From Pleurocapsa sp. FMAR1 (GTDB taxonomy: Bacteria > Cyanobacteriota > Cyanobacteriia > Cyanobacteriales > Xenococcaceae): DNA of 64,000 nucleotides. The position numbers and the translations under genes are program-made. The number at the start of each line of letters is the position of its first letter. Within the stretch, counting starts at the first letter, position 1. Below the pieces are notes generated by a model that saw only the letters and a list, made by a program, of their open reading frames with translations, made no database searches and was not told where the DNA came from. Positions 54,586-63,000 of the stretch are shown piece after piece. The stretch covers positions 4,154,001 through 4,218,000 of the forward strand of contig NZ_OY762512.1 of assembly GCF_963665995.1 (NCBI RefSeq). Reading direction: 5' to 3'.

Positions 54586-54657
54586 ACTGTGAGGCTTTGA
54601 CCATTTATGAATGGTAGTTTTATTTACGCTCACATCTACTAGTTGAGAAGCTTGGTA

Positions 54658-56301
54658 TTACTTGCGGCGATTAACGTCTTTAAGAGTGCTGCCAATTCCT
54701 TGAATTATGCCTTTACCAATTAATCCTAATCCTTTGCCAATCACCTGAGTTAAAACAAAAACTACGCCACTACCAGTCAGAGAGATAAATTTTCTGGCTA
54801 AAGGAGCGATCGCATCACGAATTTCAATGACAATGGTGGTCAACCAAGGGACTCCCGATAATTGTTCTAATTCAATTTTGCGGGGAGCATAAAGAAACAA
54901 AGTTCTGATACCATTACTTAGAATAAAGAGGCGATGGCGACTTTCAAAAATGTTTTGCGGATGTTCAAAATACTTTTCCTGGCGATATTTCCAAGATAAT
55001 TGATTGCGAAAGCGAGCTAACTGGCGATCGCTTTTATACTCTAATTTATACAGTTGATATTTAAAGTTTTCTAGGTCATAAAAATTATTTAGCATTACCT
55101 GCATGACACCGTTAGCCAAGTGAATAACCAAATTGTGCAGTAAAAATTCAATGTGTGCGATCGATTCAGCAGCATCAGACTGATAAATTACATTATCGAT
55201 AGTTAACCCTGGTTCACCAACTAGATAGGCAAAAAGCTCTGGGATACCATAGATATAGTTAAAAATATTTTGCTCAACTGTCGTAAATTCTTGCTCAATT
55301 AAATTACTTAACTGCTGTTCTTCTTCTAGAGTTAATTGACCATAATATTGCGTAAAAAAAGCTTCTATACTCCATGACCAAACGTCTTGTAAATAATCTA
55401 GATAATTCTGCTCTAAAATATTAGCAATAGGAATTTGGGTAACTGTATCGCCGATACGCTTTAAAATTAAATGACATAAACTCTTTTGAATCTCTGGCTG
55501 AAGAATATCAATTTCTAAAGGTATATTGGTTCGATTGCTTAAGCCTAGCTGGATATCGATCGCAACTCGCTCAAAAATTGTTTTGTTAGCAGAATCTGCA
55601 AAAACAGGCAGAGGAGTCAACTCCGTAGGGGTAGAAAGAACTAGCTTCCCCTCATTTGCTTCATCGGGGATTTCGCTTAAGACAATTTCCTCTGCCACTA
55701 AACGATTAGATAGCCAACGAGCCGTTAATAATTCTCGTTTACGACCAATTAAAAATACTCTATCCCAGTCTGATAAATTAGGATTGCTTAAGCGCTCGTC
55801 AATCTCTCTCAGAGTTTCTTCTAGTTCTATTCTGCCAGACTGACTAAAGCGAGATAAAGCAGTTTGCCAGAGTTTAGGGCGAGTTTTTGGGTTATTTTGC
55901 CAATAAGTATTGCCATAGGCAACGGTATGTAATCCCTCAATAATAGTATTAATGCTAGAACTGCGATCGCAGTAACCATTGATACCCAAAGACTTAATCT
56001 TTGCCAGCCTTTTCGGGGTAAAATTAGTAGTTAGAAGAAACAAAGGTAAGCGAGGATATAGCTGTCTTACCTGTTGACAAAATTCTAGACTAGAGGTTTC
56101 TAAAGTGGAGTCATGGAAACCACTACCCACAACTAAGACATTAAGCACCAAGCCTTGAGTCAATTCCCGCCAGGTATCATTACTCATGTCTCCTTCGCCC
56201 ACAATGGCAAAATTGGGATATTGGGCGATGGCAGTACGTAAACCCAGGCGAAATATGGAATCGCGATCGACAATAAACAGTTTAATCTTGTCTGGGGTCA
56301 T
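54658..56301 (-). CDS. DUF3685 protein with degenerate receiver-like N-terminus
   Basis: 547 residues. Residues about 1-140 fold like a response-regulator receiver (KLFIVDRDSIFRLGLRTAIA, VLNVLVVGSGFHD, LPLFLLTTNF, IKSLGINGYCDRSSS). The phospho-acceptor position reads VVGSG, without Asp, so it should not be phosphorylated. The middle and C-terminal part (about 160-547) is the cyanobacterial DUF3685 region: helical, with two hydrophobic patches near the end (ISLTGSGVVFVLTQVIGKGL), suggesting membrane contact. It ends a lone minus-strand gene. Function unknown. Confidence 0.72.
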   Translation of the reverse strand: MTPDKIKLFIVDRDSIFRLGLRTAIAQYPNFAIVGEGDMSNDTWRELTQGLVLNVLVVGSGFHDSTLETSSLEFCQQVRQLYPRLPLFLLTTNFTPKRLAKIKSLGINGYCDRSSSINTIIEGLHTVAYGNTYWQNNPKTRPKLWQTALSRFSQSGRIELEETLREIDERLSNPNLSDWDRVFLIGRKRELLTARWLSNRLVAEEIVLSEIPDEANEGKLVLSTPTELTPLPVFADSANKTIFERVAIDIQLGLSNRTNIPLEIDILQPEIQKSLCHLILKRIGDTVTQIPIANILEQNYLDYLQDVWSWSIEAFFTQYYGQLTLEEEQQLSNLIEQEFTTVEQNIFNYIYGIPELFAYLVGEPGLTIDNVIYQSDAAESIAHIEFLLHNLVIHLANGVMQVMLNNFYDLENFKYQLYKLEYKSDRQLARFRNQLSWKYRQEKYFEHPQNIFESRHRLFILSNGIRTLFLYAPRKIELEQLSGVPWLTTIVIEIRDAIAPLARKFISLTGSGVVFVLTQVIGKGLGLIGKGIIQGIGSTLKDVNRRK

Positions 56302-56519
56302 TTCTATCCGCCCTCGGTGCGGTTTCTTTGATGTAGCTTGATTTATTGTCTAGCTTGGCAATAACAATCAATTATTATATTGCTCAACTCAATATCAAAC
56401 TGGGAGTACGGGGTATAATAGTCACTTCTTCAGTATTAGTCATAAATAGTTTAGAAATTTTAAACTGACAATTATTTGTTAATTTATAGCCTTTTACTTA
56501 CCCATAGCTGATAAATATT

Positions 56520-58352
56520 GTGTCTGAATCACTAAGCGATCGCTATTTTGCCCTCATCGACCAAATCGTTGAACTTACTCTCCAGGGAAAAATTAGCTCC
56601 TTTGAGCGAGTTTATAAAATCTTGCTGGAAAAAGTAGACGCTGGTACAGGAGAAATATTAGAACGCTGTCTTAATCAACGCATTGAGGCGACTAAGGCGC
56701 AATTAGACACTAAACTTAAAGCAGCACGGGTACTAAGAGCATTACAAACCATTGAAAAGCAGTGGTTGCGTTGGCAATCAGAGAATCAAGTTAGTGCCGA
56801 AATCAACGAGACGGCACAAGATATTTTAGCTGCCGATCCTGACGATTACTTTTTAGCCACGGTGGATGCGATCGATCCCAATCTAGATCGAGCTTTAAGC
56901 ATCGATCAGCTACATAAATTAGCCGCCAGTTTAAAAGCTGCTGCTGATGGGCAGGAGAATGCCGAAATAGCTCAGTCATGGCAGCAGCTAGCTACAGGTA
57001 TTACGAGCGGTTTAAAATCTTTTACCGCTTTGGAAGGAGATTTAGTTAGCTGGATGTATGGTTCGGCAAGTAGCTTTGCGGGATTTGGCAGCGAAAAACC
57101 AAATCCTTGGCGTATTTGGGCGCAAAAAGTCCCTAGTCCTTTACCCAAGCAGCTATTTCAAACCCTAGCACAACAACAGTCGGCGATCGCTTTTGCCAGG
57201 GTTGCCAATAATTTAGAACTGCAAGCCTGGGTAGAATTGGCAATTTTATTGCAGTATCTCCAGCGAGGTTTAGTAACCTGGTTCGATCAGCAGCCTTATA
57301 ATTCTAAGTTTGGTAAGGAGTTATCCAACAGCACTTTTCTGACTTTTGCCTCTATTTGGTGTGAACTGTGGCAGGTATTTATCGATAGCAAGCCTGCCTT
57401 AGCCGATGGCTGCTTTTTGGCAATGCTGCAAATTTTGCGTACTTTTGCCCAACGCCCAGACTTCCCTCTTTATAGCGGGGTGTTTGCTTCCTTTTCTGGG
57501 GACTATTTACAAGATACTTTAGATTATTTTGACGAACCCCTTAAGCAGGTGGAGGGAACAGAAGAAAAAGCGCGTATTTTAACCTTACTGGGCTATTCTC
57601 AACGCACAATTGGCGCATACGATAAGGCCGTCGATTTTCATCAAGAAGCCTTAGAGATTGCCATTGAAGCGGATGATTATGCCTGTGAAATAGCTAATCT
57701 CAATCATCTTAGCCGTACCAGCGTTAACTTAAAAAAATATAGTGAGGCGATTAACTATAGCCAAAGAGCTTTAATTGCAGCCAGACAGGTAGGCGATAAG
57801 CTGGGAGAAGCCAACGCTTCGGTTAACCTAGGCTATGCCCAGGTGTTTGCAGCCCGACAGTTGGATAATATGGCACCTGAAGGCTATAGCGAAGCCATTC
57901 GTTATTTAGAGCAAGGAGTGGAATTAGCCAAAAAACAGGGTGATTTACAGAGTCAATCCTTTGGCTGTAGTAGTTTAGGTATTGCCTACGTAATTTTAGA
58001 ACAGCCAACAGCAGCGATCGCATCTTTGACCAAAGGAGCAGAATTAGCTCAGTATTCTAGGGATGTCTATCTTCAAGGATTAAGCTTTTCTTATCTGGCA
58101 GAGGCACACTACAGCATTGAAAATATCCCTACCGCGATCGCCTTTGGCAGTCTGGGAATGTATTTACTAAATCAAATCAACTCGGTAGAGTGGCGACAGG
58201 TGGCAGGTTTGATCTCAATCATTCAAGGACAATTGGGCGAGTCAGACTTTACGGCTATTCTGGGGCAACAGCGAGCGCAAATTATTGGCTTGATTGGCGT
58301 AGACGGCTATGATTATCTGCCCAAATTGTTGACAGAATATAAGCAAAATTAA
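56520..58352 (+). CDS. TPR-containing protein
   Basis: 610 residues, from the GTG at 56520. The N-terminal ~330 residues are helical and of no recognised family (SLSDRYFALIDQIVELTLQG, ending in a Trp-rich stretch). TPR units run from about 340 to 570: KARILTLLGYSQRTIGAYDK, ANLNHLSRTSVNLKKYSEAI, ANASVNLGYAQVF, GLSFSYLAEAHYSI. Units of ~40 residues resemble the MalT/LGN-type TPR. No signal peptide is seen, so it is cytoplasmic and probably a protein-binding scaffold. It is divergent from the DUF3685 gene (218 bp apart). Confidence 0.75.
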   Translation: MSESLSDRYFALIDQIVELTLQGKISSFERVYKILLEKVDAGTGEILERCLNQRIEATKAQLDTKLKAARVLRALQTIEKQWLRWQSENQVSAEINETAQDILAADPDDYFLATVDAIDPNLDRALSIDQLHKLAASLKAAADGQENAEIAQSWQQLATGITSGLKSFTALEGDLVSWMYGSASSFAGFGSEKPNPWRIWAQKVPSPLPKQLFQTLAQQQSAIAFARVANNLELQAWVELAILLQYLQRGLVTWFDQQPYNSKFGKELSNSTFLTFASIWCELWQVFIDSKPALADGCFLAMLQILRTFAQRPDFPLYSGVFASFSGDYLQDTLDYFDEPLKQVEGTEEKARILTLLGYSQRTIGAYDKAVDFHQEALEIAIEADDYACEIANLNHLSRTSVNLKKYSEAINYSQRALIAARQVGDKLGEANASVNLGYAQVFAARQLDNMAPEGYSEAIRYLEQGVELAKKQGDLQSQSFGCSSLGIAYVILEQPTAAIASLTKGAELAQYSRDVYLQGLSFSYLAEAHYSIENIPTAIAFGSLGMYLLNQINSVEWRQVAGLISIIQGQLGESDFTAILGQQRAQIIGLIGVDGYDYLPKLLTEYKQN

Positions 58353-58358
58353 GCTCAG

Positions 58359-58637
58359 TTAGCTATCTTCATTTATCCAAAGTATTCTCAACGCCATAGT
58401 TGCAAAGCCGATTGCAGCCAGAGATTTCAAAAGCTTTTCGGGTAAAAATTGCGCTACCGCACCACCAGCCAAAACGCCCAAAAAACTGGCTAAGATCAGG
58501 GCGATAGTTGAACCAACAAATACGGCGCGGGGGTTATTTGAACTTCCACCAAGAGCGATCGCAGCAAGCTGGCTTTTATCACCAATTTCCGCCAGAAATA
58601 CTGTAACAAAGCTGATTCCAATTAGTTGCCAATCCAT
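58359..58637 (-). CDS. Half-size GDT1/UPF0016 family transporter subunit (Mn2+ exporter-like)
   Basis: 92 residues containing one copy of the family signature E-x-G-D-K-(T/S): VFLAEIGDKSQLAAIALGG. Three hydrophobic helices are predicted. Full GDT1/Mnx proteins (~200 residues) have two such repeats and move Mn2+ or Ca2+ out of the cytoplasm. Here the second half is a separate gene (58699-59046), so the working unit should be a heterodimer. The gene starts 61 bp after the partner's stop codon. Confidence 0.82.
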   Translation of the reverse strand: MDWQLIGISFVTVFLAEIGDKSQLAAIALGGSSNNPRAVFVGSTIALILASFLGVLAGGAVAQFLPEKLLKSLAAIGFATMALRILWINEDS

Positions 58638-58641
58638 ATTT

Positions 58642-58697
58642 CATTGAGCATTTAACATTAAGCATTTAACATTGAGCATTAAGCATTGAGCATTTAA
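58642..58697. repeat. Heptamer tandem repeat, unit CATTTAA/CATTGAG/CATTAAG, 8 copies
   Basis: Eight units of 7 bases fill the spacer between the two half-size transporter genes. The sequence family is that of the arrays at 40695-40736 and 41851-41878. Confidence 0.9.
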
Positions 58698-58698
58698 A

Positions 58699-59046
58699 CT
58701 ACAGATTAAGTACATCGCCAATTAACCAGGCGGTAATGATCAGCAATAAGATAGCTACAGAAAAATCAAGGGTTTCGGGAGTTAGTTTTTTCGATAGCCA
58801 ATAACCAACCGAAACCCCAATCAAACTAGTCGCAATCAAAGCTAAAGCCGCACCAGTAAAAACAACCCAGGGTGCTTGAGATTCAGCACTCATCAAGAGG
58901 GTAACTAGTTGCGTTTTATCACCCATTTCTGCTAGAAAAATAGTGATAAAAGTAGAGCTAAAAACTACCCAAAAGTTATTTTGTTTTTGCTGCTGTGATG
59001 TTGGTACTTTGGTAATTGTTTCTAAAGATTGGCGATCGCTATCCAT
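58699..59046 (-). CDS. Half-size GDT1/UPF0016 family transporter subunit, partner
   Basis: 115 residues with the signature FLAEMGDKTQLVTLLMS and about three hydrophobic helices (VVFSSTFITIFLAEMGD, VVFTGAALALIATSLIGVSV, FSVAILLLIITAWLIGD). It has a polar N-terminus of about 25 residues. Together with the downstream 92-residue protein it reconstitutes the two EGDK repeats of a Mnx/GDT1 exchanger. Named half-size pairs of this kind (Hmx) have been reported in cyanobacteria, where they take part in Mn2+ efflux. The genes share one strand and probably one transcript. Confidence 0.82.
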   Translation of the reverse strand: MDSDRQSLETITKVPTSQQQKQNNFWVVFSSTFITIFLAEMGDKTQLVTLLMSAESQAPWVVFTGAALALIATSLIGVSVGYWLSKKLTPETLDFSVAILLLIITAWLIGDVLNL

Positions 59047-59218
59047 TAATTTCTTCGATCCAAGTCGAGATACATCCTCAACGTCTTATTAAATAATTGA
59101 GTCTTTGCTATTGTCGCAAAGTTTGTCTGAAACTCCAACCATTACTTAAACCTGTCAAGATTTTCTGAGCGCGATAAGCTGAACGTTAGAATAATTTAGT
59201 CTTATTGTTAATTGTTTT

Positions 59219-60154
59219 ATGCCTTTTTTCCGCCAAGATGAACAGCTAGCTAAAGTTGCTCAAAATATTCTGCAAAACGCTAGAGCCAAATTTCCTGACT
59301 TAACTAGAGATAAAATTGCTCTGACCTGGATTGTATATGAAGATCCTGTCATTGTTAATACAGGAGGCGCATTATCTGCTGCGGAATTTTGGCAATATGA
59401 AGTAAAAGGCTATAGCTATCGCGGAGTAGAAAGAATTTATCCTGCGAGTATAGTTAAGCTCTTTTATCTGGTAGCTATACAAGAATGGTTTCAAGGGGGA
59501 ATGGTAGCGGAGTCTTTAGAATTAGATCGAGCTATACGAGATATGATTATCCTTTCGAGTAATGATGCGACTAATTTAATTGTCGATGTCTTAACAGGTA
59601 CGACTAGTGGTCCAGAATTATCATCGCAACCGTTTGTAACTTGGCAACAGCAACGCAACATAGTTAATCGCTATTTTAAATCTTTAGGTTGGTCAGAATT
59701 AGAGAGTATTAACGTCAATCAAAAGACTTGGTGTGATGGTGCTTACGGTAGAGAAAGAGCATTCTTGGGAGAATTGATGGAAAACCGTAATATGCTGACT
59801 ACAGATGCAGTAACTAGATTACTACACAGCATTATTGGTGGAGTTGCAGTATCTAGAGAGCGATCGCAAAAAATGATGCAGCTACTAAAGCGTAGTCTCA
59901 ATCCCGCAGAATTTGTTGACAATGATGGCGAAAATCAAATTACAGGATTTCTGGGGGAAGGTTTACCCAGCAATGCTCAAATATGGTCTAAGGGTGGTTG
60001 GATGAGTCGAGTACGCCACGATACGGCATATATTGAGATTCCCAACTTATCTCCTTATTTATTAACTGTTTTTACCGAAGGCAAAGACAATGCCCAGAAT
60101 AAAAATATTTTACCGTTTATTTCTCAATCTATTGTCAAAGCAGTTAGCAGTTAA
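59219..60154 (+). CDS. Class A beta-lactamase-like serine hydrolase
   Basis: 311 residues. The catalytic SxxK is in YPASIVKLFYLVAI, an SxN-type motif in LSSNDATNLIVDVL and a KxG in WSKGGWMSRVRHD. The family acts on peptide or beta-lactam substrates, but penicillinase activity would need the omega-loop Glu, not recognised here. No signal peptide is obvious, so it may be cytoplasmic. It is a single gene, divergent from the transporter pair. Confidence 0.8.
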   Translation: MPFFRQDEQLAKVAQNILQNARAKFPDLTRDKIALTWIVYEDPVIVNTGGALSAAEFWQYEVKGYSYRGVERIYPASIVKLFYLVAIQEWFQGGMVAESLELDRAIRDMIILSSNDATNLIVDVLTGTTSGPELSSQPFVTWQQQRNIVNRYFKSLGWSELESINVNQKTWCDGAYGRERAFLGELMENRNMLTTDAVTRLLHSIIGGVAVSRERSQKMMQLLKRSLNPAEFVDNDGENQITGFLGEGLPSNAQIWSKGGWMSRVRHDTAYIEIPNLSPYLLTVFTEGKDNAQNKNILPFISQSIVKAVSS

Positions 60155-60159
60155 GATGA

Positions 60160-60324
60160 AATACTCGCCTAAGCGTTGATGAAGCGCAAAAAGAATTTTC
60201 CGACTTACGACAAAAAGACTATGTAGCTGAGGTCTATTTTATTGTCCATATTCAGCAGCTTTTGACATCTGCATATACTCCGCATTTTATATCGGCTATT
60301 TTTTCTAAACTAAAGTCAAGTTAA
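60160..60324 (+). pseudogene. Possible gene remnant
   Basis: A 54-codon open frame without a start codon (VDEAQKEFSDLRQKDYVAEV and LTSAYTPHFISAIFSK) lies in the 282-bp spacer between the hydrolase and the TerB-GTPase gene. The composition is protein-like, but no family was recognised. It may be chance. Confidence 0.2.
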
Positions 60325-60436
60325 GCATCTATTAACCAGTAGTAGGAATTTCTAAGCCGTAAAAATATCAAGTTAATTTTTCTATAGTTTTGGGAAATCT
60401 ATATTAAAGGATAAATCTCAACTTAGGATTTAATTA

Positions 60437-62953
60437 TTGATGTCTTACTCCTCTACAGTTGGTTCAAAGCAATTAGATTTAGGATTTTTATTACTGGTTC
60501 ATCTTGTCTGTGCAGATCAGCAAATTCATTCTGAAGAGATTAAATATTTAAATGAATTGAGCGATCGCGCCAACATCTCACAACAAACTAAAGATGAGAT
60601 GGATAAGATTTTGACACAGGATAGCCATCATCTCACGATTGATTATATTGCAAAGCAAGTTTCTGTGGGACAGCAATCGGAGGTAATGCGACAAATCTTA
60701 GCAATTGCCTACGCGGATGGTTATTTTGCACCATCAGAAAGAGAAATGCTAAATCGCCTTGCTGATATATGGAACTGGTCGAATACAGAAATAGATCGCA
60801 TTACTACAGAAGCAGAAAGCTCAAGCAATCAAGTTCGGAGTAGTAATGATCGCGATCAAGCCAAATTATCTTTTGCTGCCAAATTATTTAAAAATGAAAA
60901 AAAATCCGCTTTGTCTCGTGCCGTAATCGACATGGCTAGTAAAGTTGCGCCCGAAGCAATTGGCAAAAAAGTTGAATGCTTAGAACGAAAGATTTTATTA
61001 TCTGGACATGAATATGACGAAGCAATTCAACAGTGTTCTAAGATTGCTCAAGAAGATTATCAATATGCAGAATTAGCTTTTAATAAAACAGAAGCAACTC
61101 TTAAAACATTAATTTTCAGCCTGGGGGAAGTAATGTTAAGAATTGAGGATAAAAATACTAAAGCTACCACAGCTAAAGAAGTTGCCAAACAGCTAGACGA
61201 GAGTAGAAAACATCTTGATACACAAATTCTTGGAGAATTAAACCAAGTTAAAGAGTCTCATCAAGCAAAACAAAGAGCATTGAGCTATTTTACCATTGCT
61301 TTTATGGGAAGAACTAAGGCAGGTAAAAGTACTTTGCATTCCATTATTACCCAAGAAGGTTGGGAATCGATTGGAGTAGGAAAACAGCGCACTACTCGCT
61401 TTAATCGTATTTACGAATGGAAAAATATTCGGATTATTGATACTCCTGGTATTGGCGCTGCGGATGCTGGTGGGAGAGGCGATGAAGAAATCGCCAAAAG
61501 TATCGTTGATGAAGCGGATGTTATTTGTTATGTCGTTACCAATGACAGTATTCAAGAGACAGAGTTTAAGTTTTTAGAACAGTTAAAAGGGAAAACAAAA
61601 CCATTAATTATTCTGCTCAATCTTAAATATAATCTTCGCGACTCCAAACGCTTGCAACACTTTCTTCAAAATCCCCACAAGCTATTTGCCAAAGATGGTA
61701 AAAGTGGTATTGACGGACATATAAATCGTATTCGTCGTTATGCTAGCGAGCATTATGCAAATGACTACTTTGATATCGTTCCTGTAATGCTTTTGGCTGC
61801 ACAGCTATCGAGTGAACCAGAACATCAACAAAACAAAGACAAACTCTACAAAGCTAGTCGAATACAAGACTTTCTTGATTCAATTCGCGAATCTTTAATT
61901 AAGCATGGAACAATCAGGCGATCGCAAACTTTTTTAGGCTCTACTGTCGGCGCAATCCAGCAACCCGATAAATGGATAAGCGAACAAAAACAGGCTTATC
62001 AAAAATTTGGTAGTACTTTGAAATCTAAGCAAGGAAATATACGTGGGGATATTAGAAAATCTCAAAGAGATAGTTTTGAATATTTAGAGCAACAAATTAA
62101 GGCTGCTTTTCAAGATGTTGTGAATGCCATTCCTAAATTTGCAGAAAATCATTGGAAGGCTGAAGAGCAAGAATTAAATCGAGCCTGGAAACAAAACATT
62201 GTAGATATGAATCTTGAAAAGCGTCTTCAATTATCTAATGAAGAAGCCGTCGAGAAATTTAATCAGGAAATTAAAGAATCGTTAGAAGAAATTGGTAAAG
62301 AATTACAGCTAATTTCCAAGCTTAATGTTGACAGGTTTGACTTAAATGGTCACGATTCATTTGACGATAAAAAGCTGTTTAAAATTGGCGGTGGCATTAT
62401 AGCTGCGATAGGAGTAGGTTTGGCTCTTTTTCCTCCTCTTGCTGGTATCGGTATTGCAATAGGTATTTTTGGTACTGGATTAAATCTAATTTCTAATTGG
62501 TTTACATCGAAAGCAGAAAAACGTCGTAAAGCTGTAGAAAATATTTCTCAATCTCTTCGCAAACAGATTGACCAACAAAAACAATCTGTTATCAAGCAAG
62601 CTACTAAAAACTTTGAAAAATACTCTTCTAATGTATCCACAAGTATCAACAGTTATTTTGATGAATTGACTGAAGGTTTGGATGATATCTCAAATCGATT
62701 ACAAAAAGCTCAAAATAGTTTGGATGCAACGGTTAACTATCTTAACTGTGGATATGCCAAGCGCATAATTGATTGGTCAATGGATCAATACGAACCATTA
62801 ACTGTTGAAAATGTAAAGAAAGTTATTGCTAAAGTTAATCGCCATTTTGGGCAAAATATAACTATTCAGACTAAAGCTGAAATTGAGCTTAAAAAATCTT
62901 TGTCAGAAATGAAACAAGTAATTCAAGAAGATATCTCAATCAAGCCTTACTAA
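60437..62953 (+). CDS. Dynamin-like GTPase with N-terminal TerB domain
   Basis: 838 residues. A TerB-like domain (about 1-135) contains LLLVHLVCADQQIHSEEIKYL and AIAYADGYFAPSEREML, the paired acidic helices of tellurite-resistance TerB. A linker with coiled coil follows, then a GTPase: G1 GRTKAGKST at about 291-299, G3 DTPGIG at about 335-340, and NLKYN in the G4 position (not the usual NKxD). A long helical region comes next. The C-terminal hydrophobic hairpin (about 650-690: GGIIAAIGVGLALFPPLAGI) can insert in a membrane. Another dynamin-like gene starts 47 bp later, so the two probably act as a pair. Confidence 0.8.
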   Translation: MMSYSSTVGSKQLDLGFLLLVHLVCADQQIHSEEIKYLNELSDRANISQQTKDEMDKILTQDSHHLTIDYIAKQVSVGQQSEVMRQILAIAYADGYFAPSEREMLNRLADIWNWSNTEIDRITTEAESSSNQVRSSNDRDQAKLSFAAKLFKNEKKSALSRAVIDMASKVAPEAIGKKVECLERKILLSGHEYDEAIQQCSKIAQEDYQYAELAFNKTEATLKTLIFSLGEVMLRIEDKNTKATTAKEVAKQLDESRKHLDTQILGELNQVKESHQAKQRALSYFTIAFMGRTKAGKSTLHSIITQEGWESIGVGKQRTTRFNRIYEWKNIRIIDTPGIGAADAGGRGDEEIAKSIVDEADVICYVVTNDSIQETEFKFLEQLKGKTKPLIILLNLKYNLRDSKRLQHFLQNPHKLFAKDGKSGIDGHINRIRRYASEHYANDYFDIVPVMLLAAQLSSEPEHQQNKDKLYKASRIQDFLDSIRESLIKHGTIRRSQTFLGSTVGAIQQPDKWISEQKQAYQKFGSTLKSKQGNIRGDIRKSQRDSFEYLEQQIKAAFQDVVNAIPKFAENHWKAEEQELNRAWKQNIVDMNLEKRLQLSNEEAVEKFNQEIKESLEEIGKELQLISKLNVDRFDLNGHDSFDDKKLFKIGGGIIAAIGVGLALFPPLAGIGIAIGIFGTGLNLISNWFTSKAEKRRKAVENISQSLRKQIDQQKQSVIKQATKNFEKYSSNVSTSINSYFDELTEGLDDISNRLQKAQNSLDATVNYLNCGYAKRIIDWSMDQYEPLTVENVKKVIAKVNRHFGQNITIQTKAEIELKKSLSEMKQVIQEDISIKPY

Positions 62954-63000
62954 AATATTAATTTTCTAGCCAAAATACATTAATAAATATTATTAGGTAC

